Origin: Balanoglossus misakiensis
Lineage: Eukaryota; Hemichordata
DNA: 64,000 nucleotides
Reading direction: 5' to 3'
Assembly (NCBI GenBank): GCA_040954595.2
Contig: CM082587.2
Coordinates: forward strand, 5,146,001 to 5,210,000
Shown here: positions 46,401-60,000 of the stretch, in pieces
Layout of the letters: every line of letters starts with the position of its first letter
How positions within the stretch are numbered: the first letter of the stretch is position 1
Program-made: the position numbers and the translations under genes
Notes under the pieces: model-generated
The model's input: the letters and a program-made list of their open reading frames with translations, nothing else
What the model was told of the DNA's origin: nothing
Database searches by the model: none

Positions 46401-47148
46401 TTTAATGTCATATAAAAATAAACAGTTAATATAATTATTGTATAAAAATGAAAAGTTGCACCAATTAAAGTTGACAACAACTTACCAAAACAAAGTCCTG
46501 CATTCTGTGGTTGATTCGGGTCATCAGCCGCTCCATGGATACTCGACTTCTGTTGCCACCCACAAACCACACTCAATCTGCAAAAATTCTACCCAAAAAT
46601 TGGCTGCTACTAATTACAGGGCAATATATGTCACAGACTGCCAAAGTAGATTTGCGATTATTTAAATGTGGGCATATCACCTGAAGTAGCTGGGGATTGT
46701 TTTTGCCAGATTGCACAGTGGTTATGCAATGCCATTATCAGTTCTGCATAAATTACTGAACATGGCTTGTGATCTGATGTCCAATGGTGATGTACAGATA
46801 TGTCATTCTTTTTTCCCCGGAGACAAATTTGAACATCCTGAATTTAGAACCGTACACAGTAGCCTTGCAGCCGAGAGATTGATTACCAGAATTTGCTGTC
46901 AGACACTTGTATTCAGATCAGGGCTGGTATGACAGTACAATTGTTTCATTCAAAACCAGGAACTCGCTTTATGAATAACATACAGCTACCTGAATGTTTA
47001 TTTAAACACATGTTCGTGGCAGCCCTGCATGACCCGAGAGTTGGGACCATAGACCCCGGAGAATTATGTTGGGAACATTATTGCAGCCACCACCAGGCAA
47101 TAAACTCACCCCAGTGCGAAGACCTCTGACCAAACTACGCAGCGCCAT
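43402..47148 (-). CDS. Medium-chain acyl-CoA dehydrogenase paralogue C (2-residue pocket deletion)
   Basis: Eleven exons: 47110-47148, 46486-46549, 46221-46318, 46057-46126, 45464-45558, 45137-45217, 44743-44982, 44426-44566, 44009-44104, 43654-43902, 43402-43488; 419 residues. Exon 1 encodes [13 protein letters not shown], an amphipathic targeting start. Catalytic E394 is present ([10 protein letters not shown]). Exon 5 is 6 bp shorter than in the other copies: [10 protein letters not shown] replaces [12 protein letters not shown], removing two residues where MCAD has Gln95 and Glu99. [12 protein letters not shown] is near canonical. The helix-G segment reads MLAFDKTRP. The donor after the 240-bp exon is weak (AAA|GTAATT). 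Exon 2 could instead start at 46577, but that frame meets a stop. Confidence 0.88.
45322..45405. repeat. Dispersed palindromic element 'CCCTTTCACC', copy 3
   Basis: Reverse orientation: GGTTCAGTCCAAACCC, GAGGGAACTGGGGGTGA and TAGGGTTAAG. In an ACADM-C intron. Confidence 0.7.
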
Positions 47149-48424
47149 TGTCATTCAGTGCTTGAACAAGGGCAGCTCCAATCTTGGGAGATTGCAATTG
47201 TGGCACACAGCAGTGACTTATCGTGTCTGTAATCTGGATGAACTTTGAACCCATATCTAGCCGTTGGCCGTCACACCAAAGGCAGATGTGTGTGTGGATT
47301 TCTCTTGCTTTTGCATAGGATACCCCCCAGAAAAGCTATCTGGTATTAATCTCACTGAACATGCCACACTGGCACCAGGCCTCCAACCCACGAGGCAGAC
47401 AGTGCAGTGTAGATATTGTAACGCTCCTCTGGGTCCCATTTTCATATCTCGTCATCAAGTACATATAGGTGGAAATTCGTGGAAAGATATCGTATCTTGA
47501 CATCATTCCTTCCACCGATGGTCCCATTAAAGCTGAAGAAACCGACCATGGCCAAATTCAGAAATTTAATTTAATAATCAGTTAAAACAAGAAATGATCT
47601 GCCAATATTTCATTTTCAAATCCACAAAACTGAACACCACTGGTATTATAAGATGTAAAAGAAAAAATGCATTGCTTGTGCTTCTTATGAAGTATCTATT
47701 TCAGTCAGCTGATTTATATATTTCATTACATATATTAAAATATGGCTATATAACACAATTTTCAAACAAAAAACAACATTTCTGTGAATGCACAAGACAG
47801 AACTGTTGAAGTCCACTCCAGACTAGAATTCCTCTGTCAAAAACAACAAGTTGCATGTATGTACCGGCTGTGCAGCCTAGCAAGGCCTGCCGTGCTAACC
47901 TGTCCATATCACTCTGCTTGGCTGCACAGCCTGTACATACCTGCAGCAGGCAGAGTAGAACAAGAAACTGTCACAGACGCAGCAGAGAAATTAAAATGCT
48001 AAAAACAGGGCCAAAATTTACAGCAAATGTGCATTGAAAGTACAATAAAATATGTACATGTATGCAGAAGCGATATTATTTATTAAGTTACACAATGCTT
48101 AAAGTATAAATTCCTTCTCTCTGTATTAAATGAGCTTTTTATTCCCTTCTCATACACCCTGCCCCCAGTAGAAATTCAGCTTTATTCTCAGCTTCAACAA
48201 CCATCAGGAAAAGAATGTAAATATTATTTACAACTGTCAGTGAACAAGTTACATATTAAAACAGCTCTGTCTGCATAGAGAACACATTTTTGCCTATCAT
48301 TTAAAACTCTATCCATCGTAAAAATCATACTCTTTGGTGATATGACTGAAGCACCCGATTGGCTATCAGCAATGTCACATGTGCACCATGTGACCTGAAC
48401 GCTGGTTCCCAGTTGGTTGACTGC
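47149..48424. other. Intergenic between ACADM-C and ACADM-D
   Basis: AT-rich, with one strong hairpin (47851-47946) listed separately. No coding exon supported. Confidence 0.5.
47851..47946. ncRNA. 96-nt hairpin of pre-microRNA size
   Basis: Arms 47851-47882 and 47915-47946 pair over 32 positions with about four mismatches around a 32-nt loop. The central paired block is GTATGTAC(C/A)GGCTGTGCAGCC. The size and loop fit a pre-miRNA. A small MITE would look similar, and I know no miRNA with this sequence. Confidence 0.35.
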
Positions 48425-51400
48425 CTAGTGGCCACCTTCCTTGACCTTGTTGATCCACTCTCTGGAGATGATAACTCTTTGGATCTGAGCAGTTCCCTCG
48501 TAGATCTGGGGGGAAAGAGAGCAAAATATTAAGTATAGAGAGTTAAAAACCAAATTTTGACTCCATTGGTAAATGTACAACCCCCTGGGGTTTAGTGACA
48601 GTTATATGGAGTGAATGTGTGGTTGGTGTAGTCAAACTCTGTGGGGTGTCTGATAACCATACCGAAAAATGTGCAACTGTACTCAGCCACACAAATAGCT
48701 GTCAATGATGCTGTTGGGACCAACGTATAGAGAAACTGGGTATTGAACGTTCCTGATACCAAAGAAATCTTTCACTGCAACGACGACGTTACCTGATAAA
48801 TCTTGGCGTCTCTCATGAGCTTCTCCACCGGGTACTCGCTGTTGAATCCGTTGCCGCCAAACACCTGCACGGCGTCGGTGGCTGCCTTGTTGGCCACGTC
48901 GGCCGCCATCGCCTTGGCGATGGAGGCGTAGTACGTGTTGCGGTGCCCCTGGTCGATCTCCCACGATGCTTTGTAGGTCAGCAGTCGGGACGCTTCGATG
49001 CCGATGGCCATGTCGGCTAACATGAATGACACGGCTTGATGCTGCAATTGAATTATGCAGTATTTTTTAGTCAGAGGAACGATAGGTAAAATTGAAAGTG
49101 TTGTCATTTTATTTGAATTCTTCTACGTAAGAATAATAAAAAATAGGGATCACCCTGTCAAAAGGGATACTTGTGTTCACCTGAGCAATTAATTTTCCCA
49201 TTGTCTTTCTCTCCAGTGCATATTTAGTCGCTTCATCCAGAGCTCTCTGTGCCAGACCGACCGCTCCAGCTGCAACCTAGGAACGGAAGGCATGGAAGAC
49301 GGTTAGCGTGTGTGTGCAACCCCCTCTGACTGATACCAATTGGTTCGACCCCAATTCTCTGTCAAATGCAAGGTGAGCCCAAAATGCTTGGTATGTGGGT
49401 GGCAGGTTTGAATTGTGCTGTTACTGTGCCCGTCCATGCCAACTCTTGAACACGGTGCAATAATTGGTTAAAATCATCAAAAAAAACAAAAACAAAACTC
49501 ACAGGTGGTCTCGTCTTGTCAAAGGCTCCCATGGCGATCTTGAAGCCAGCGCCCTCGCCGATCAACACATTCTCCTTGGGAACGAGGACATCCTCGAAAG
49601 TGATGGCGCGGGTGTCGCTGCAGCGCTGTCCCATATTCCACTCCTACAGCGCAACAACACAAAAAAAAAACCTAGGCATTTAAATCTGCTTCACGGAGGC
49701 GAACAAGAAACCATGATTGGTGCAGAGAACAAACACTGAAAAAAATAAATAGTCAAAAGTTACAAAAAGTTGACCTTAGATTCTCACTGCACCAACCTTC
49801 CTGCCTGGTGTAAGTCCCGGCGTGTCCCTGTCCACGATGAACCCGGTGAACGCCTGGCTGGCGGGGGTCTTCGGGTCGGGGTTGGTCCTGGCCAGAACGA
49901 AATACCAGTTGGCGTGTCCGCCGTTGGTTATCCACATCTTCTGGCCGTTCAGGACGTAGTGGTCGCCTTTCTTCTCCGCTCTGGTCCGGATTGCGGCCAC
50001 GTCCGATCCCGCGCCGGGTTCGGTCACACCATAGGACTGTTGGCACAGACAGTATACGTGTAAAGGTAGTTACATCCATAATGTCAAAGCAGACCCTGTA
50101 TGCCAGTCTTCAAGATCTGGTTTCACAAAATGACCAGCAATGGTACTGTTTTCCAAACAGGATGCCAAGACAACCATGCAGTACTCCGCTTATCAACATA
50201 ACCTCACTGTTATTGTTGACAAATGAATTCTAGTCCGGACTTGAATTCAAAATTTTGCACAATAAAATCGTTAACTATATATATATAAGTTAATTTAAAT
50301 AAGCTGGATACTGATCATGTCATCATGCTTCAGGGATTTGAACAAGAAACTGCAGTGGTAAGATAGACAAAACAAAATTACAGAACAGAGGGAAAAGTTA
50401 CAGCTAATGGAGCTTTAACTCACACACATGAGAGGCTCCTCCATCATTCTTCCCAAATACTTCTTCTTCTGTTCCTCATTGCCAGCCAGAATGACTGGCA
50501 TTTGCTGCAAAAAGTCAAATCAAATCAAATCGATTCATCATTATTAGACTCTGCGATGGCAAATGGCCGACCCAACGAAACTGACATTCTCGGTGAAATG
50601 AATAGTGTTTTTTATACCACTTATAGCTCAACAGGTGACTTACCCCGAGCGAGTTGGCTTCAATGGCAGTCTGTACACCTGTGCATCCATAGGCTAATTC
50701 CTCGGTTACTATGCACGCATCCAAGATGCCCAATTCGGGTCCACCTGGATAAAATACAACAAAAGCCACTTAACCCTGGTCCTGATAATAATGGAGGAAC
50801 ACATCAATCTTTTGCAAAAAACACCGACTATCAAATTGTTTTGCTCTGGGACAAGTACGAACTTGTTTGGACATGGATTGGAGAGGAGAGTGAAAATAAC
50901 TGCAGCCGGGAGGTTGTTACCAAATACATTGTTTGCTGTTTGTCGTCAGATGTAATACTTTCAGCACGAATGTGGACCCAGTCTCCCGTTTACACAGTCA
51001 TGCATGCACGGTTGGGCTAAAGGTCGCCTTTTGGGCCATAATAATTTCAAGGTTATCTCAAATGTCAGGCTTTATTGGGCACTGACAGCACCCTCGCTGG
51101 TGGGCATATATTCAAACACACTTAGGGAGTGCTCTTCGCCGATTTCAGACCACTTAGACACCTGAACATGTGCTGTATTTCTCCTGGTGCGAACCCATCT
51201 CCATTCAGGATGTATATTTACAACACAGGTGAAGAATGATACAGGCACTCACCGCAGTTGGCCGGAATATGGGTATTCATCAGTCCGAGCTCCCATGCTT
51301 TGGTGATAATGTCCATGGGGTACTGAAAAAGAAGGACCACACACTCTTGAGATTCTACATAGCATAACCCTTTTGTTACAACGGTTTGGTCCAAATCCAT

Positions 51401-53407
51401 TATTTTCTATGTTTAAGTGTTTATTTTGTTATGCTATGCTGTCAGAAATTCCTGAGTAGAACACTGACACTGTCAAGAAAGATAAAATCGCTGCTAACAG
51501 TAAAGTTTTCTTGATTAAAAACATAGTGTAATCTGTAGACATGTTGATATTTCTCAAAAGTTACCTCTCCCGATTTGTCATAGTCTGCAGCTTTTGGGAT
51601 AATTTCTTCTCTTGCGAATTTCCGGGCCAGCTGTTGGTATTCCTTCTGGTCAGGTGTCAGCTCTGGTGATGGCAAAACAGAATGAAAAGATGATGATCAA
51701 GTTTTACACTGACACTTGTTTTGATGTACTGTATTGACCACTGTCAGAGGATTTGTCATAAAATGCTTGAATTCTTCAAAATCCAATATTTCTCATCGTT
51801 TTTTTTTTACTTTTCAGTCACAGTTTCTGGATCTGGAGGCAAATTTTGTGCCTCACCGTGCTGTATAGGAAGTGGAAAATGATGATGATACGCAGAACAA
51901 AAAAATGTATTCAAGTCCAAACAAGTTATTATTCACTTTAATACAATTACATGTACAACCTAATGGGTTACTTGTTGTATCATGCACCAGCCTAACATGG
52001 ATTATTCATTTCATATTTGTCATCAACAATTTTTGCATCACATTTTTTCTTTTTTTAATTGTAGTTACTGAACCATGGTGGCATATTGTCACAGCTGTTG
52101 AACACTAGAAAGACGCCATAGCAAGGGAAAAAATCTGCGAATCACACAATAACGTACCAAAACTGAGACCAGCTGTTGAATTCCCCGAATCAGGCTCTGC
52201 CCCCGGGTTGGGTACGGTGGACAATGCCCTGGTGTTGAACTTGGAGGAGCTTCCCACTAATCTCTGCAAAATGATAAGGAACACATCATGATTTAGCCAC
52301 TCGGCATGTCTCGTGCACGAGTGAGGCGTGATGTACTCGCCTTGTCAAGCCACTGAACCAAGACGGCCCAGGGAAAACAGGTCACATTGGCTATCAGTAT
52401 CAGGTGGTGATAAAACCCGCCAGAGTACCACTTATAAAAGCTATAATAATCCGGGCACAGGCGCTTGTCAATGTCACGTTGTGTTGATTATACTAGTCAT
52501 ATTTCATATGTGGAATGTCTAAAATTTTGACTACAATAGAAAATAAAGCCAGGTTCGAAAACAAAAGACAAGTGAAGGTGAAGGTGAAGGCAATGGACGT
52601 GTGAATGAAATGCAACTAGGGTATACAGATTTGGGGGGTGTGTACACAAACTAGCTGTTTGTAATAAGATCGATATGAAACCATTGTCTCGGTTCAGTCC
52701 CATATTCACACTGACTTCATTTTGTACAGAAGACCAGCATGGCTACAGTACTATTTGCCTGTTCAATAAAAGACATTCCACATGACTGCATGTTCACAAA
52801 AATGTGACGAACAGAAGGCCTGTGGATAATCGTCCACTTTCGCTGGCATTGCCCCAGCTCTGCGTGGCAGGGCTGTGTGTTGTTAAATGGTCAGTATTAC
52901 CATGGAGGTACATGTACCACTCTTAGTACCTCCATGGTATTACGCAATGTGAAGGCGCAGCTACTAGTAGTTGAGGCTTATGTCAACTCCAATGACATAA
53001 CAGAACACGTACGCCATTGACATTGCCATACTGAAGGCTATTGCTGCACCCTCAAGCCACAATAATTGACAAGATTAGCATAACGCACTTCCAACGAAAG
53101 CTTCGTCGATAAAAGAGCTTGATGTACCGCTTGATGTGATTACTTCTTTTACGAATTCGTCACCATTTGCCACATCCAACGAACAACATGATAACGAATC
53201 CGGAATCTATTCTTGTTCACGGGCGAAGTTCATCATCCAACGCAGTCGATGACGGTGACCGTGCAGCGATGTGCGATTTTCACAATAAAATTCGTCCGCA
53301 AAACAGAACCATGTACCACTTAGTATTAATAAATGTCTTGTTAAACAGAAAAGCAAAGCAATTACCTTGATCGAAGCCACAGATCGCAGAAAGTTTCGTC
53401 CAGACAT
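48425..53407 (-). CDS. ACADM: Medium-chain specific acyl-CoA dehydrogenase, canonical copy D
   Basis: Mitochondrial beta-oxidation enzyme that passes electrons from medium-chain acyl-CoA through FAD to ETF. Eleven exons: 53366-53407, 52158-52263, 51565-51662, 51253-51322, 50644-50744, 50424-50504, 49797-50036, 49503-49643, 49181-49276, 48793-49041, 48425-48505; 434 residues (human 421). Start [16 protein letters not shown] is a typical import signal. Of the four copies this one is closest to vertebrate [48 protein letters not shown] (pocket Gln130 and Glu134 kept), [33 protein letters not shown] and [20 protein letters not shown]. The catalytic glutamate is E411 ([10 protein letters not shown]). 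It is head to head with the SLC44A gene. Confidence 0.95.
51363..51412. repeat. Dispersed palindromic element 'CCCTTTCACC', partial copy 4
   Basis: ATAACCCTTTTG with GGTTTGGTCCAAATCC. In an ACADM-D intron. Confidence 0.5.
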
Positions 53408-54097
53408 TGTGCACGTATTTATGCGGCACCCTCAATACAGTTATATGGCAGAGAAGTTTCTTTTCCACAACACAGGGGGCGCCCTCGAAAGTCGGTTGTT
53501 AATTTCAGGGGGGGGGGAGTCTTGGCGTGTGCAGGGCGTGTGAATTTACAGTCTGTATGTGCATGCTAAATTACTAACGAATGTTTTGTGACCCCCACCC
53601 TTATCTGTGTTAAATTTGTGATGCAGTGTTTGATCTTCAATCATTCCAGGTGATTGTCTGAAGCAGAGACATGTCCATAACTGACCACAGCTGCAGCTGG
53701 TCAGTGCATGGTCAGTGCAGTGCAGTGCAACGTGGAGGGATGTCCTACCCACTATCGCTAGCAACCTGCCTTTGAGACACTAGTTGCATCAAAATCGCTG
53801 ATCTTCTTTCGTTTCTTTGTGTATTAATCGCGGTCGACGCCAGTAGATGGCGATATTCACAGTAAAACATCCTTGTCGACTTGAGTAAACTTGCAGTAGA
53901 TAGATATACATGATATAGATGCAGCAATCAGAAGCCAATCAGCTTTCACTGGCTTGTGTCACGTGACAATGATAAGCAGCTGACGCTGTTCAAGGCTGCG
54001 CCTGAAAATATTTACATTGGGAAGCGTCATTAAAGTGTACATGTAGTTGTGTTAAAACGGGATATACTGCAACTGTCAGTTCGTAAGTGCTCTAACC
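53408..54097. promoter_or_regulatory. Divergent promoter region of ACADM-D and SLC44A
   Basis: 690 bp separate two outward start codons. It contains a nine-base G-run near 53509 and a CACGTGAC site (about 53969-53976) resembling an E-box/CLEAR-type element. No TATA box is obvious. Confidence 0.4.
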
Positions 54098-57000
54098 ATG
54101 GTCGGCAAGAAAAGACCGCCCAAAGACGGCGAAGCAGACGAAACCGATTTTTCGGCCCCGGCTGCTGTACCGGACGAATCAAACAAATCAAAATATGGTG
54201 AGTATGTACACACACAGTCACTCCCCTAATCTCAACCCATGGTCGGCCGATCGCGATCGGCTGACACATGTAACAGCACCGCAAACATCGCAGCGTTGAA
54301 TCCGTTTCCTCGTGGATAGATGTAACAGGTTTTCTATGAAAAGGTGTATAATGTTAACTGTTGCGGAAGTGAGTAGCCTTTTCTCACTGCGTAGGAATAG
54401 TTTAGATATGATGCATGCGGGCGCGGACGTACGGACGCGGGCGCGCGCGTTCACCTGTGTGGCCGCAAAAAAACGAAAGTGATCCGCGCATGTGTGTAGA
54501 TTTTGTTGTCAAAGAGAAACACGGAAGCAATCGTGGGTTAAACACATTTAAAAGAGTGGTGTTCTTATTTTATTTTTAATCAGGGCATGAACCATGTTTC
54601 TCGTTATATATACAGTGTAGAGAAAAGCCTAGTGTATACCTTTATGATAATTATTTTAGACGCCATAATCATGACAATGTTGAACCGGTTGTTTTAAAAG
54701 TGCCACACCTAACCTGTTACGTAAGAGACTAAAATCCCCCGAGAATACGTCAGTCCACTGCCACCGGCGTCAGCATTTTTTCACCAGTGGTTTTCAGTGG
54801 ACAAAAGCATTTACTAAAGTTTATCTCAAAAAATAGGCACAGTGCAGCTGTGGAAACACATCTGTATCATGGGGGGGGGGGGGGGGGTATGTAGGTGGGG
54901 TAATTAGCATACCCCCCAAAGTACAGCTGCGTTTCCACGGCTACAGTGCACCATACCATTTTATTTTATAACTTATGAATTTAGTTTCTTTTCACATGGC
55001 TTTGTACATAAATGAATATGATAGTAGTAGGATTGGGTTTCTAGCAATTCTCAATGTACTAGGTTCTTGTATTATTTTCATATAATTATTAAAATCATAA
55101 TTCTTCACAATTCAGTGGGAAACATAACGTCGTAGAGTTGTGAGCGACCTGCCTATGCAGTTGTGCATAAAAGAGGCAGTTTAGTTTTCCGGAATGTTCA
55201 TTTCTGGTCAAACAACCACTGACTGTAATATATTTAAAGGGAAATGATGAATGGTTTTGCCGCCAAGATGTCATAATGCCTGACATATGGAGTCCATATT
55301 GCAGGTTCGTAAACTGTTTGCTCTGTCTGTAAAGATCCTGATGATTTCAAGTTTTAGCAATTCCAATGTTGGGCCAATTGCTTGTTGTGTTCAGTTTTTA
55401 ATTTCCCTAAGGAATCCAAATGATTTTCGATGGTACAGTTTTGTTATCATGGTTCAAAAGTATTTCAATTATTGGCTTGATTTAATGCAAGCATGTAACA
55501 GGACACAGACAGGTTGTTTACACCATGTAAATAAGAGCTGTGAGTCATTGATTGGTGGTAGTTTGTTTGGTCAGGGCAGCACCATCATTGCCATTGCTCC
55601 AAAGCATATTTATTTAATCATAAACACAAGCAATTAACAGCACTGGTGGATCAATATTGTCAGCACAGAAAACAATCAATTTATACCATTGTTACTTCTG
55701 AAATACAAGCACTGGCATTTCGTATATAAAGATAGGCGTCTCTGATGGAACGTGTACAAGTATCAGTACCCTTTCACCCCCAGTTCTTAAAAAGACAATT
55801 TCATGTTGGGCCAATTCCTTGAGTGGGACTTGTTCTAAAAATAACCTTTGGGTAAAGGTACACTGATAAACCCACCCTCTATGATATATCGTGGTATATT
55901 GACATACATATTAGTAGCAAAACAAGTGATGAAAATATGTACAAATGTAGCTTTGGAATTATTAAGTGGCATCCATCACTACATGTAAGTGGGGATTGCT
56001 GCTATAAATTAAATTCTGATACAGCTGCTTCACACAAACACACACTGACACACACAAAGTATTTTACCACTGTGTTTATGGTGCTAGTCTGCAATCTAGT
56101 CCGTGTTTTCGGGTTATCTGCAGACCAGTAACATTAACCACATGTATACAACCGCACCCAAAATGATGGGAGCATTGGTTTCATATTTCCATCATTGAGA
56201 ATGATTTATGATACAAACTAAAATAAGTGACCATCGGTGCCTGTGATTCGCCATTTTCTGTTCACAGAAACTGGGACAGACATTGGAATTGAGATTTATT
56301 GTGCTGGGTCAGGGTATAAACCCAGCAGTTTACTTTTATATCACAAACAGTGTTGTTACATGTACTTGTATGGACTGTTTTTTTCCATTCTTGACTACAT
56401 TTCATACATTTGAAATTTAATAAATACTGGTAGTACTATGACATTCTTTCATTGTGATGATTAAACCGGCCACAGTTGTAAAATCCAAAGATTGAGAGGT
56501 CATCAATGTTTGTGTTACTGTACCATGTTTACACACACAAGTTTTTGTTGCAGAAAGATATAGTGAGAGAGAGGTCGATGTTGAAGTTTCAAAAATACAG
56601 CTTTACAGTATTCTAGACTTATATTCTCTTTCATTCGTATGATCTTTCATACACAGCTGACCCAGCACTTCTCGCAACAGAAAGATTTATGTTATTGTTA
56701 TACATATTTCTATGTATTTTTATGGGCAGTTCCACATGGTAATGATAACATGTTCGAAAAAATCTATAAAGCAAACATCTATCTTGACAGTTGAATCACG
56801 ATTTATTATCATCGTGTCGATGTCAGTCACCAAAAAACTAAAAACTAAAACATTGAATCATTTATAGCTATGAAAAGAGTGTACGGATGGGAGTGTATTG
56901 CCTTCAGGATAGGATTTCCCTTTTGGAATAAGTTGCTATTTCCTTAATCCTGTTTGCAAAAAAAAATACAATATACCGGTGCACTGTAAAATATCCTGCG

Positions 57001-60000
57001 GGATGTGTGTAATTTCTTTTTGACAGTAAAATGTTTTTTATTCGAACGTGCCTTCCCTGGATTCTGTACTCAGTTTCACAAAATAGGAGAATGGTAAACT
57101 AGCTGCCAATGGGTCTTATTAATATCTACGTGACCATAATCATTTACAGTGTTTCCACCCTCACAACATTTAACTCAAGGAGTGTTGCTTTTATCCCAGT
57201 GACAGATGTACATTAAAAAAAAAATATTGCAAATAAAAGCTGGTCGACAGATAGAAAAAATGCAAGCATGAAATCGTTATGTGCATACTGTGTTAATGTA
57301 CCATACTTCCCCAGGGTCCATGGCTGTACTGAAAATTTAGTTCACGGCTGGCAAATTTCCTCATCAGTATTCTCGACAAACACTGAAAGTCGTTCATCTT
57401 TTTTTCCCAGTGACCTATTTTCCCAGCCTGCTCAGTCAGGTAGAAACATACTAACATAAAATAGCAACATTGGACATGAAGCAATATGTGCAGATAAGGG
57501 TGTAATATTTCTCATACACTTGAATTGACAGCTGAGCCTGCAGTAATAATTAACAATTGATTACAGTGGCATGTCGTTTATATACTACAGTCTCTCAGCT
57601 GACATCACAAATAATTGGCATATTATCTATGCCACATAACTGGGACTTAAATTGTATGAAATATCATTTGGCGCAGTGTTGCGTATAATACGTCCATGGT
57701 CTGACTGTGAAGCCTTCAATTTTTGTTGTTGTACATTAATTGAACAAACAACTCAGTTCCCTAACCACACACAGCCACACTAAATAACACTTGTCATTGT
57801 GTACAGGGAAACCTGTCTATTAAGGACACCTCTGGGACCAGAAAAACTGTCCTTAATAGAGAGGTGTCCTGATTAGAGAGGTCTCTGTAATGACAGGTTT
57901 CACTGTATTGTGGATGGTGACCTCGGTTGGGTATGAGGTCAGAGATCAGTAAACATAAAAGGATGTAAATGACGACATTCATAATGGTTGGCATGTGTAA
58001 ACAGAGTTGAACTTGGCAATGGCATTGGTGCAGTGACTGGGGCACTGCGAGATCAACAAGGCTGTAAAACCTAAAATTGGTCATCTTCCTTCCCAAGGAC
58101 AGTGAAAATTTGCTCGAGATTACCCAGGATTGTAGAAGAACATTGCATATCTTTGAAACCCATCATGCAGGTTTAGAAAGTGAAAGTGGTTTCAGAGTTC
58201 CCCTCTTTGGATCTGTACTCATCTAAAAATAGACGCTTCAAAATTCTGTCATAAAATGATAAACATCTCCTTTGGAGATGCGTTTATAATTCAAAAACGG
58301 AGGCTCAATTTTCACTGATATTACCAGTGAGTAATAGACTCTCCATATTCAGTCAGATGAATGCAGCCATGTCAATAACCTGCATGGGATCACATGACAT
58401 TAACAATTACATGTTGACTATCATATCTCCTTGGAAGACAGCCAGCCCCATTACATGAACATATGTATGTACATTTGTCTTATTCAGTTGGGTATTGGGG
58501 TAAAAATGTATCATCCATTTCCTCATTTCCTGGTATCAAGACGTCACCACAATACTAAGTAAAGATTTGACGTCATTAGAGAGTCTGTTGTCCACTCAAG
58601 TGTGTGCTTTATTTACATTGTACTACATGTAGTGTCTAATGCCATGTTCATCTCATGTTCCTATCTATGTTTCTTCGTGTTATCTTATGTTTATTTTTTA
58701 TTCTCTATTATTGTTACATGCTATTTCTCCACAAGTTTCTTTTAATTTTCTCTTTGTCTTCTAAACTATTTGTTTTGTTTCATTTGCCATATTTAATTTC
58801 ATCCTGACATTGTCTATTAAATATGTAATTTTCTTGTTTCCACCAATAGGAGCTTTAGAAATGGATGAGGATAAGAAATATGGTAATTGCCTCTTTGGGA
58901 GGTCAAAGTTCATGCCATGCTCCAGCTATAATCTGGAATCTGGACTAGCATGGTTTTTTTCTAAGCCCAGTGAAAATAAAAAAAACACGCCAGTCTGGAT
59001 CCCAGACTACCTAAGCTATGGATTAATGGCAGTGAAATTCTCTCTATAAACTGCAAACGAAACAGAGTCATGCATGTATTGGTGTCGACCAAATATAAAA
59101 TTATGGAAATATTTACATGTGTCCCACATTGACACGGTCCATGTACAGAGCATGTGTTAAATTTGAGCCGAACCGCGTCATTGAGCACATTTCAGTTTTA
59201 GCAGAACAACTTAAATTATAGCCCAAAATGATGTGCAAATTTCATGTAAAAATGCACATCAAAATCCTTGGCATTTGAATGTGATTGTCAATTTCATGGG
59301 CAGCTGTAGGCCTCCTTGGTGCTGGTCTGTATTGTGGCATGCCCCTGTAGTAAATTATGGCTATTTTTGATCTGTCTTGAATCGGAGCTATGGTGTTTGG
59401 AATGGCTGGGTTGAATAGAGTCTCTTACAATGCGGGCTTGGGTGTCATTGTATGGGTGGGCTGGCATCGTAAGGGTGATGACTTGTATGTGCCGGTCTTC
59501 TTTAAAAGGACAAAGTCTCTCTCTTGCTGCCCTTTTCCCATTAATTATGTTTGATACAAAACACCATTGATGTTTGGCTACTTATTCATTTATTGCCGAA
59601 AATAATTCTTCATTTACTCATTGAAGTAGGGGGGGGGGTCTTTTCAAAATTGCCTTGAAATTAAGACTTTCAAAATGGCCGCCAAATTTGAGGTTCAAAA
59701 TGGCCGCCTATATCTGTGCTTAGTCTATGGCATTCAAAATGGCCGCCAAATTTAGAGACTTTGACAGTCTCTATGGTAAACATTATGGTGAAATTTTACT
59801 CATAGTTTAACCACACACACCTTCCATCCCACTTGTAGACACGAGAGTGAAAAACTCGCCAAAATGAATATTCGGTGTTTACCATTTATTCATTTTGGCA
59901 AGATTTTTACTCTCATATCCTACAAACGTGATGGTTGAATGTTGATTCACTATATATCCACATATGCACATATGTCCCTTTAAGTGGATTCAGTCTGTGG

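Noticed and set aside
46577-46577. Alternative acceptor for ACADM-C exon 2 at 46577
   Set aside because: Joining it to the 47110-47148 exon gives a frame that meets a stop; the acceptor before 46549 keeps the frame.
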